Below, one piece after another: positions 1 to 5,120 of a stretch of DNA of 7,604 nucleotides; positions within the stretch are counted from its first letter, which is position 1; every line of letters begins with the position of its first letter. The notes under the pieces are model-generated. The model was not told the DNA's origin. It did no database searches and saw nothing but the letters and a program-made list of their open reading frames with translations. Source of the DNA: Verrucomicrobiota bacterium (GTDB lineage: Bacteria > Verrucomicrobiota > Verrucomicrobiia > Verrucomicrobiales > Verrucomicrobiaceae); assembly GCA_009885275.1 (NCBI GenBank), contig VFKY01000187.1:1-7604 (forward strand). Direction: 5' to 3'. A program made the translations under genes and the position numbers.

Positions 1-82
1 AGGCACCATGAATTCACTCAAATTAAACGAAGCCATCACCTATTGTGAACAATGCGGCCGAGTGCTGTTTATCGAGGGGTAA
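1..82 (+). CDS. C-terminal end of a zinc-ribbon protein (COG1579/DUF164-like), 5' truncated
   Basis: Reading from base 2, an open frame enters from the left edge and stops at TAA 80-82, giving 26 residues that end YCEQCGRVLFIEG. A terminal CxxCGRxL motif a few residues before the stop is characteristic of the COG1579 family: a long N-terminal coiled coil followed by a C4 zinc ribbon whose last CxxC pair lies at the extreme C-terminus. Only that last pair is visible here; the first pair and the coiled coil would lie outside the window. The family is widespread and its cellular role is poorly defined (nucleic-acid binding has been suggested). Another short zinc-ribbon protein cannot be excluded from so small a fragment. 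Confidence 0.6.
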   Translation, partial: GTMNSLKLNEAITYCEQCGRVLFIEG

Positions 83-136
83 ATTCCTGTCTTAAGGGCT
101 AGCATTGACATTTTACAGGAATACAGGAACCTGTAT
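83..136. promoter_or_regulatory. repeat-rich operator/promoter region of the vapBC-like operon
   Basis: The 57-bp gap before the antitoxin gene is full of ACAGGAA elements. ATTCCTGT at 83-90 is the exact inverse of ACAGGAAT at 115-122. A further ACAGGAA lies at 123-129. ATACAGG-AA-CCTGTAT at 121-136 is a perfect 7-bp palindrome with a 2-bp centre. TTGACA (105-110) is a perfect -35 hexamer but has no good -10 at 17 bp. TTTACA (112-117) followed 16 bp later by TATAAC (134-139) is an alternative, but it would place the transcript start inside the coding region. VapBC operons are classically autorepressed by the toxin-antitoxin complex on such inverted repeats, so the operator call is firmer than either promoter assignment. 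Confidence 0.6.
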
Positions 137-139
137 AAC

Positions 140-466
140 ATGAAAGCCACACTGGAAATTCCTGATGACCTTTATCGGCGCGTTAAAGCTCGCAGTGCGC
201 TGGAGGGCCGCCCGCTACGCTCTGTTGCGGTGCAACTTTTTCAAAACTGGCTCAACGATGAGCCTTCACCGCCCGTGGTTTCAGTCATCGCATTGTCTGC
301 GGATCGGAAACCCACAAGATTCGACAAAGCGCCCTGGCTTGCCATCACGAAACCTTACTTGAAGTCTGAGATGAGCCATGACATGGACGAGATTCGCGCC
401 ACTATTGCCGAAGGTTGGTCTGAGGATGTGGCGGAAAAAGTCAACCTTGCCTCACGCAAATCATGA
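140..466 (+). CDS. vapB: VapB-type antitoxin, ribbon-helix-helix-like N-terminus
   Basis: 108 residues. The N-terminus (about 1-40) reads as a basic strand, MKATLEIPDD, followed by two helices (LYRRVKARSALEGRPL, RSVAVQLFQNWL). This is the layout of ribbon-helix-helix antitoxins of the VapB/FitA group, which dimerise and bind operator DNA. The rest (about 70-108, with SHDMDEIRATIAEGW) would be the segment that folds onto and blocks the toxin. The stop overlaps the PIN-domain gene as ATGA at 463-466, the usual translational coupling of antitoxin to toxin. The start at 140 is fixed because the DNA-binding strand begins at residue 2. Only a weak AGGA (125-128) lies 11 nt upstream. The palindrome at 121-136 is the obvious autoregulatory target. 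The symbol is a family-level name. Confidence 0.8.
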   Translation: MKATLEIPDDLYRRVKARSALEGRPLRSVAVQLFQNWLNDEPSPPVVSVIALSADRKPTRFDKAPWLAITKPYLKSEMSHDMDEIRATIAEGWSEDVAEKVNLASRKS

Positions 467-867
467 ATGCCGCAGGCTTTTCTTTGGACACTTCGGTTCT
501 ACTCCGATTATTGGTTCAAGAACCGATACCTCTGTTTCATCTTGCCGCTCAGTTTGTTGAAGAGCAAATGTCGTCAAACGTTCCGATCTACGTTAGCGAT
601 CTGGTTCTTGCTGAAACTTATTTTGCATTGCAGACTTATTATCTACTGCCTAAAGCGGATGCCCTCATGGCCATCCATTCCTTTGTTCAGACCAAGGGTA
701 TTAACATCACTCCTTCTGCCCGTGCCGTGTTGACCCTACCCAATTTAGCCACGATCAAACCCGGCTTTGTGGATCGACTCATTCACGGCACCAGCTACGC
801 GGAAGGCAAAGCTCTCGTCACCTTTGAGAAAGCAGCCAAAAAATTACCTGACACTGTGGTGCTTTGA
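463..867 (+). CDS. vapC: VapC-type PIN-domain ribonuclease toxin
   Basis: 134 residues, the usual length for a single PIN domain. The acidic residues that hold the metal are in the expected places: D9 in SLDTSVLL, E51 in LVLAETYFAL and D104 in GFVDRLIHG. Family members usually end with a TFD motif; here it is VTFEKAAKKL, with E122 in place of the fourth Asp. That is conservative and probably compatible with activity. VapC toxins are Mg-dependent endoribonucleases that typically cut tRNA or rRNA in the cytoplasm; this target is unknown. The gene starts inside the antitoxin stop codon (ATGA overlap), so translation is coupled. It appears intact, with no frameshift. Confidence 0.85.
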   Translation: MNAAGFSLDTSVLLRLLVQEPIPLFHLAAQFVEEQMSSNVPIYVSDLVLAETYFALQTYYLLPKADALMAIHSFVQTKGINITPSARAVLTLPNLATIKPGFVDRLIHGTSYAEGKALVTFEKAAKKLPDTVVL

Positions 868-956
868 AGATGCAACTTATTACAAAGCCTTAGTTCGCGC
901 TTTACCTGAGGGAAGACTGGCGTTTTTCTCAACCATGGCTAGGATGCCTGCTCTTC

Positions 957-2234
957 ATGTCCTCCCACCCCCATCTACGACGCAATTTCTGGATGCACTG
1001 TCTGGAAGGCGGGTTCTACATGGCGGGGTTGGCTTTTATCTCACCGGAAACGGTGTTGCCCGCCTTCGTTAAGGAACTGGGCGGGCAGGCCAACCTTATC
1101 GCGTTGATGCCAGTGTTGCTGCCAGCCATGTTTTCGATGTTAGGGATCTTTGCGGCACCCTTCATCGAGCGGATGCACCACTTCAAGACTTTCGTCATTC
1201 TCTTCGGACTGATGCAAAGGCTCCCCTATCTCATTGCGGGATTGGTGATGTTGTTTGCGCCCCAGTCCGCGGGAGCCATTCTCTATATTGTGGTGCTTAC
1301 TCCTGTGGTATCCGGATTGATAGGCAGTGTGGGTGTCCCTGCATGGATGGAAATGGTGACAAGGATGATCCCTGAACATTTGCGAGCTTCAGGTTGGGCT
1401 ATTCGCTATGTAATTCAGGGGGTTTTTGGGCTAAGCGCGGGGTTTATCATTCACTGGATTTTGACGCATCACCCCGGTGCCATTGGTTATGCTTGGCTAC
1501 ATCTGATCTGCTTCGGATTTCTCGTGCTCTCCTGGTTGTCGCAGGTCTTCATGATCGAGACCGACACCACACGTCCGACCAAAGCACTGCAATCTTCCTA
1601 TAAAAACTATCTGCGCGAGTTGCCATTATTGCTTCGAGATCACCCCTCTCTCATCAAGCTCATTTTTGCTCGATTTACAGGGATGGGATATCTCATGCTG
1701 GTTTCCTTTATGAGTATCTATGCCCTAAAAGTTTCGGGTCGCCCCAATGCCGATATTGGACATCTGGTCACGGCAAATATGATTGGCGCACTCTGTGGCA
1801 ATGTCTTCGCAGGCTGGTGGGGCAACCGTCATGGTGGTCGAGCCATCATGGTGCTCTCGCGTTTTATGGGTCTCGCTCTTTGTGTGGCACTTCTCTTTGT
1901 ACAAAGCTTTGAAGGATTCCTCATCGCGTTTTTTGTCTGGGGCTTTGGATTGTTTGTGGATCGCGTCGGCGACCTCACCCTAAGTGCAGAACTATGCCCT
2001 TTGGAGCGTCGCCCCGTTTATCAATCCGTGTTGGGATTCTGCCAAATGCTCTGCCTCCTGACCGCAGTGACGATGAGTGGCGGGCTTTACCGTTACACCC
2101 AGAGCTTTCATGCGGTCATCATACTTAGCGGAATCTTTACCGTAATATCCATCCTCATCGTATGGACCATTCCTGAAGTGCGAAAACGCAAACAAGAACA
2201 CGCCGTGATGGGTGAGAATCCACCGATGATTTGA
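957..2234 (+). CDS. major facilitator superfamily (MFS) transporter, substrate unknown
   Basis: 425 residues with a 12-helix MFS profile: about six hydrophobic segments in residues 12-200, a hydrophilic central loop (about 200-232, with KNYLRELPLLLRDHP), then six more to about 410 and a basic tail (PEVRKRKQEH). The N-terminal stretch RNFWMHCLEGGFYMAGLAF with SPETVLPAFV resembles a group of MFS proteins I associate with Verrucomicrobiota and related phyla. They are usually annotated only as MFS transporters, and no substrate motif is recognisable. It should be an inner-membrane protein. No other in-frame start lies close upstream, and only a weak AGGA (941-944) precedes the ATG at 12 nt. The gene begins 89 bp after the toxin gene, and no clear promoter is visible in that gap. 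Its stop codon abuts the stop of the minus-strand nucleotidyltransferase gene with no spacer. Confidence 0.85.
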   Translation: MSSHPHLRRNFWMHCLEGGFYMAGLAFISPETVLPAFVKELGGQANLIALMPVLLPAMFSMLGIFAAPFIERMHHFKTFVILFGLMQRLPYLIAGLVMLFAPQSAGAILYIVVLTPVVSGLIGSVGVPAWMEMVTRMIPEHLRASGWAIRYVIQGVFGLSAGFIIHWILTHHPGAIGYAWLHLICFGFLVLSWLSQVFMIETDTTRPTKALQSSYKNYLRELPLLLRDHPSLIKLIFARFTGMGYLMLVSFMSIYALKVSGRPNADIGHLVTANMIGALCGNVFAGWWGNRHGGRAIMVLSRFMGLALCVALLFVQSFEGFLIAFFVWGFGLFVDRVGDLTLSAELCPLERRPVYQSVLGFCQMLCLLTAVTMSGGLYRYTQSFHAVIILSGIFTVISILIVWTIPEVRKRKQEHAVMGENPPMI

Positions 2235-2762
2235 TTAAAGCGCTGGTCGTGGCGGTGTTGGCGGAAGATCATCACCAAGAAGTTGACGCAAAAACAAGCG
2301 ATCCGCCGCGTCTTTTTCGCGATACGTCTGCTTCATCAACCAAAGTTTTTTGGGTGAAGCGAAGGGAATGGGAACGCCAAGAATATTCCGTATTACAGCA
2401 TCTTGAGCTACATCATCGTAATCGAGTCCACAGGCTGATTTCATGAGATCCAGCACAAATACATCGCCGATACGAACCACGGTGTATTCCGCAACATCAC
2501 CCACTTTCAACTCCGCAGCCGCACGCTCTGGCATTTCCGATGCGGCTTGTAAAACCTTGGCTTCATTTTCAGGATGCACATCAATAATCAAGTCCACGTC
2601 CATAGTCGCCCTTAAATAACCTGCCTGCTGAACTGCAAGGCCACCAACCACGACATACTTGGCGCCCAGCTCATTGAGCCTGCGACACAGTGCTGCCACA
2701 TCCTCCATTTTAGGAGGGTCGGCTTCACCTACCTCTTGCGGGTCAACATCTTCCATTGCCAT
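2235..2762 (-). CDS. nucleotidyltransferase-fold protein (DUF6036/AbiEii-like), putative TA toxin
   Basis: 175 residues. The core has the minimal nucleotidyltransferase pattern. KYVVVGGLAV (GG at 40-41) is the Gly-rich helix start, ATMDVDLII provides the DxD metal pair D55 and D57, and VFVLDLM supplies a possible third carboxylate, D105. SPKKLWLMKQ (136-145) and YREKDAADRLFL (147-158) match the downstream lysine and R-x-KD-x-AD motifs common in DUF6036 and AbiEii-type proteins. Relatives serve as toxin components that transfer nucleotides, or as uncharacterised antitoxin-associated enzymes; the substrate here is unknown. The start at 2762 is supported by a strong GAGGAGG (2776-2770) with 7-nt spacing, the best ribosome binding site in the window. 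The reading frame overlaps the end of the small upstream gene by 34 nt. The C-terminal tail is proline-rich (PPTPPRP). Confidence 0.75.
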   Translation of the reverse strand: MAMEDVDPQEVGEADPPKMEDVAALCRRLNELGAKYVVVGGLAVQQAGYLRATMDVDLIIDVHPENEAKVLQAASEMPERAAAELKVGDVAEYTVVRIGDVFVLDLMKSACGLDYDDVAQDAVIRNILGVPIPFASPKKLWLMKQTYREKDAADRLFLRQLLGDDLPPTPPRPAL

Positions 2763-2947
2763 GCATCTGCCTCCTCATGCGAGGTAAATCGAAAAACACC
2801 GCGAGGCATGAACGGTGTCTTGAATGCCTTATGAAAGTCAACTGCAGCATTCTGCAATCCCACTGCGGCTTTCGCAAAGTCACTGGGGGCACGCACTCTT
2901 CCCACCGTCTTGCCGATGGTTTCTTCGAGGTTGATAATCGGACTCAC
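2729..2947 (-). CDS. small protein, probable partner of the nucleotidyltransferase (antitoxin candidate)
   Basis: 72 residues from a GTG at 2947. A TTG at 2965 would add six residues (LCYDWH) that look unlike a natural N-terminus, so I prefer GTG. The protein has a helical, amphipathic first half (INLEETIGKTVGRV, then FAKAAVGLQNAAVDFHKAF). A compact second half carries PRGVFRF (48-54) and HEEADAW (57-63). I recall PRGVxRF...HEEAxxW proteins of similar size next to nucleotidyltransferase genes, but I cannot name a family, so the antitoxin role is inferred. The stop lies 34 nt inside the nucleotidyltransferase gene, so the two must be co-transcribed. No Shine-Dalgarno sequence is visible, and a possible promoter (2982-2954) would leave almost no leader. 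It contains no recognisable DNA-binding domain. Confidence 0.6.
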   Translation of the reverse strand: MSPIINLEETIGKTVGRVRAPSDFAKAAVGLQNAAVDFHKAFKTPFMPRGVFRFTSHEEADAWQWKMLTRKR

Positions 2948-3041
2948 ATGCCAGTCATAACACAAGCCCTTATCTCAAGCAACACATTCGCTGCATGTCC
3001 CGCTTTGCATTCCTGTGATATTACTGCTAACAAAAACAGGT
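2948..3041. promoter_or_regulatory. divergent intergenic region between the TA-like unit and the lactonase gene
   Basis: This 94-bp gap separates two genes read away from each other, so it should hold both promoters. Minus strand: TTGCTT (2982-2977), 17 bp, TATGAC (2959-2954), then 6 bp to the GTG start. Plus strand: TTGCAT (3005-3010), 17 bp, TAACAA (3028-3033), then 8 bp to the ATG at 3042. Both are weak matches. If real, they would give almost leaderless messages, which agrees with the missing Shine-Dalgarno sequences. ATTCCTGT at 3009-3016 repeats the 8-mer found in the vapBC operator at 83-90. Confidence 0.35.
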
Positions 3042-3902
3042 ATGTCCATTCCTACTCCTGAACCTGTCGGTAATCACACTTCTCTCTGGGGCGAAGGCCC
3101 AATCTGGCATCGCGACCATCTCCTCTATGTCGATATCGAAGGTCAAAAAATTGTGCGCTTTGATCCTGCTACAAACCAAGAAAAAATCTGGGATGTGGGT
3201 GAACGTGTCGGCACGGTGGTCGTGCGCGAAGCCGGCGGCATTATCTTCGCCGGAGAGCTGGGCATTTCCCTGCTCGATGAAGCGACGGGCGGCATCACCC
3301 GACTCGCAGATCCTGAAGCTGATAATCGCGGCAATCGATTCAATGACGGCAAATGTGATCCCGCAGGACGATTCTGGGCAGGCACCATGCCCCTCGGAGA
3401 ACGCAAGCCTGTGGCTTCGCTATACTGCATGGAAGCCGACCATTCCGTGTCGAAGAAGTTTGCGAACGTCACGGTTTCCAATGGCCTCGTCTGGACTCGC
3501 GACACACAAACCATGTATTACATCGACACCCCGCGACGCAATGTTCTGGCCTTCGATTTCGATGTCAATACCGGCACGATCACCAACGAACGAGTAGCCT
3601 TGAATACGTCCCCCTATTCCGGCAATCCCGATGGGATGACCATTGATGCAGATGATCGTCTCTGGATCGCTTTTTGCCATGGCTCTGCGGTGCGATGCTT
3701 TGACTCCCAGACATGGAAGATGGAGGCTGAGGTTCTCCTGCCCTGTGAAGAAGTAACCGCATGCGCCTTCGGTGGAGAAAATTTACAAGACCTTTTTATC
3801 AGTACGGGACAAAAGAAAAACGAAACCGCGCCGCTTGCCGGCAGACTATTCGTTACCCCATCAGGTGTAACCGGTGTGAAAAGCTTCACTTTTGCAGGTT
3901 GA
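3042..3902 (+). CDS. SMP-30/gluconolactonase family sugar-lactone hydrolase
   Basis: 286 residues forming a six-bladed beta-propeller of the SMP-30/gluconolaconase/LRE-like family. These are cytoplasmic, metal-dependent enzymes that open aldonolactones (for example gluconolactone or arabinonolactone) in sugar oxidation. The active site is complete: E18 in LWGEGPIW, N101 in NRFNDGKCDPAGRFWAGTM, N147 in TVSNGLVW and D197 in GNPDGMTID. These correspond to the metal ligands, substrate-contact Asn and general-base Asp of human SMP-30 and bacterial gluconolactonases. The frame can be opened at GTG 3015, but ATG 3042 places E18 at the family's normal distance from the N-terminus and is preferred. 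There is no signal peptide. The sugar cannot be read from sequence, and no sugar dehydrogenase, kinase or matching regulator lies nearby, so the pathway is unclear. It is probably transcribed alone or from the divergent region. Confidence 0.88.
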   Translation: MSIPTPEPVGNHTSLWGEGPIWHRDHLLYVDIEGQKIVRFDPATNQEKIWDVGERVGTVVVREAGGIIFAGELGISLLDEATGGITRLADPEADNRGNRFNDGKCDPAGRFWAGTMPLGERKPVASLYCMEADHSVSKKFANVTVSNGLVWTRDTQTMYYIDTPRRNVLAFDFDVNTGTITNERVALNTSPYSGNPDGMTIDADDRLWIAFCHGSAVRCFDSQTWKMEAEVLLPCEEVTACAFGGENLQDLFISTGQKKNETAPLAGRLFVTPSGVTGVKSFTFAG

Positions 3903-3969
3903 TTGATCGTAAAATTAAAACACACGGTCACAACTCTTCGCTCACAAACTATCAGATAATGGTAGTCTC

Positions 3970-3984
3970 AAATGATTATCATTT
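3970..3984. promoter_or_regulatory. perfect palindrome resembling a Fur-type operator
   Basis: AAATGA-TTA-TCATTT is a perfect 6-bp inverted repeat with a 3-bp centre. Its 13-bp core AATGATTATCATT differs from the core of the classical Fur box by one central base. Aligned to the 19-bp consensus, 12 positions match. It sits 29 bp before the preferred ATG of the OmpA-domain gene, where a repressor would act, and is followed by AT-rich DNA (TTATATATTCATAT) that could contain the -10 region. Another palindrome-binding regulator is possible. Confidence 0.4.
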
Positions 3985-4013
3985 ATATATTCATATCAAA
4001 CTCACTCGCCTCC

Positions 4014-5012
4014 ATGAAAAATTCATCTCATCCATTACTACTTTGTGCAGTCCTTGCTTTTTCAGTGCTTCCAGCCATCGCCGCAGATGTAGCGGGTGCC
4101 AAGGATCCATTGGGACTCAAGCGTTACGAAGGAACCAAAATTACTTACTACAATCAAAAAGCCTATGATGCCTATGAATTGCCGATTGGAAAAATGACCG
4201 AGATCAACTTTACCAGCCATAAGGGAGTTTTTGAAAAAAGCCTCAAACTCGAAGGAAAGGTCACCCGTGTCTCCTATGTCAGCGCTGACGCCAATCGCAC
4301 ATCACTGGAAGTATATCGGAACTACAAAACCGAACTCGCTGACAAGGGTTGGGAAATCCTCTGGGAGGGCAGTGAAAATGAATTGAGTCGTGGTGATGGG
4401 TCCAACTTTGCAAATCTCTACGCCGGCCGCCCCGGTCAGACTTTTGAATACAGCCATCTCGGTGGACATTTCATTGCCGCCAAAAAAGACAATGCCCACC
4501 TCGGCATCTACATTGTGAACTTCAAAGATGGCTATATCAGTGACCCCAAACTCGCTCCAACGAAAGGCGCTCCCATTGTCGCGATCGACATCGTTGAGTC
4601 GGCCGCCATGGACGAAAAAATGGTCGTAGTGAAAGCCGAAGAGATGGCTTCCAAGATCACGGAACAAGGCAGCATCAACCTCTACGGTTTCTACTTTGAC
4701 TTCAACTCCGCTACGCTTAAGAGCGAGTCCGGTCCTTCTTTGGATGAAGTCGTGAAACTCCTCAACGTCGACCCTAAATTGCGCCTACTCGTCGTTGGTC
4801 ACACGGACGCGGTTGGCGCCTTTGACTACAATATCGAACTGTCAAAGAAACGTGCTGCCTCCGTGGTGGCGGCTCTCACTGAGCGACTTCCTTCGGCTGC
4901 TCCCCGCTTAACCCCTTGCGGCGTAGGTTATCAGTGTCCCATTGCCAACAATAGCAGTGATGAGGGTCGGGCAAAAAATCGTCGAGTCGCCCTTGTCAAA
5001 GTCGATAAGTAA
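4014..5012 (+). CDS. exported OmpA-domain peptidoglycan-binding envelope protein
   Basis: 332 residues. It starts with a signal peptide, MKNSSHPLLLCAVLAFSVLP followed by AIAA and mature DVAGAKDPLG; there is no lipobox Cys. Residues about 25-205 form an N-terminal domain (LKRYEGTKITYY, YRNYKTELADKGWEILWEG) that resembles DUF4892-type regions found before OmpA domains. The C-terminal OmpA/MotB domain (about 222-332) has LYGFYFDFNSATL, VVGHTDAVG and KNRRVALV. D265 and R280 are 15 residues apart, like the Asp/Arg pair that binds diaminopimelate of peptidoglycan in OmpA. C302 and C308 could form a periplasmic disulfide. I expect a periplasmic or outer-membrane protein attached to the wall. The frame opens at ATG 3972, but that codon lies in the palindrome and would add 14 residues before the signal peptide, so 4014 is chosen. 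There is no clear Shine-Dalgarno sequence (CTCGCCTCC precedes the ATG). Confidence 0.85.
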   Translation: MKNSSHPLLLCAVLAFSVLPAIAADVAGAKDPLGLKRYEGTKITYYNQKAYDAYELPIGKMTEINFTSHKGVFEKSLKLEGKVTRVSYVSADANRTSLEVYRNYKTELADKGWEILWEGSENELSRGDGSNFANLYAGRPGQTFEYSHLGGHFIAAKKDNAHLGIYIVNFKDGYISDPKLAPTKGAPIVAIDIVESAAMDEKMVVVKAEEMASKITEQGSINLYGFYFDFNSATLKSESGPSLDEVVKLLNVDPKLRLLVVGHTDAVGAFDYNIELSKKRAASVVAALTERLPSAAPRLTPCGVGYQCPIANNSSDEGRAKNRRVALVKVDK

Positions 5013-5069
5013 GGCAATGAATGCCGCGTGCGCTACCCGATAAGAGAGTGCCGCATAGATCAGTTTCGC

Positions 5070-5099
5070 TTGAACAAAAAATCGTCTCAACGCTAACAA
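5070..5099 (+). promoter_or_regulatory. weak candidate promoter for the SPFH gene
   Basis: The 108-bp gap between the OmpA gene and the SPFH gene contains TTGAAC (5070-5075), then 18 bp, then TAACAA (5094-5099). Both hexamers are poor matches to the sigma-70 consensus. The start would fall about 15 nt before the ATG, leaving a short leader without a Shine-Dalgarno sequence. A small GGCA-ATGAA-TGCC hairpin (5013-5025) follows the OmpA stop but is too weak to call a terminator. Read-through from the OmpA gene is equally possible. Confidence 0.25.
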
Positions 5100-5120
5100 A
5101 CTACCAACTCCAATAATATC

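Noticed and set aside
3015..3041. GTG at 3015 as start of the lactonase gene
   Set aside because: It adds VILLLTKTG, which is not typical of the family; ATG 3042 places the metal-binding Glu at position 18, as in characterised homologues.
3143..3514. Antisense open frame of about 120 codons within the lactonase gene
   Set aside because: It lies wholly opposite a gene with complete active-site motifs, has low-complexity Ser/Arg/Pro-rich composition and shows no recognisable motif; it is a by-product of the coding strand.
3972..4013. Upstream ATG as start of the OmpA-domain gene
   Set aside because: It would add 14 residues ahead of a perfectly formed signal peptide, and the ATG itself lies inside a palindromic putative operator.
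5013..5025. GGCA-ATGAA-TGCC hairpin as terminator of the OmpA gene
   Set aside because: The stem is only 4 bp and no T-run follows.
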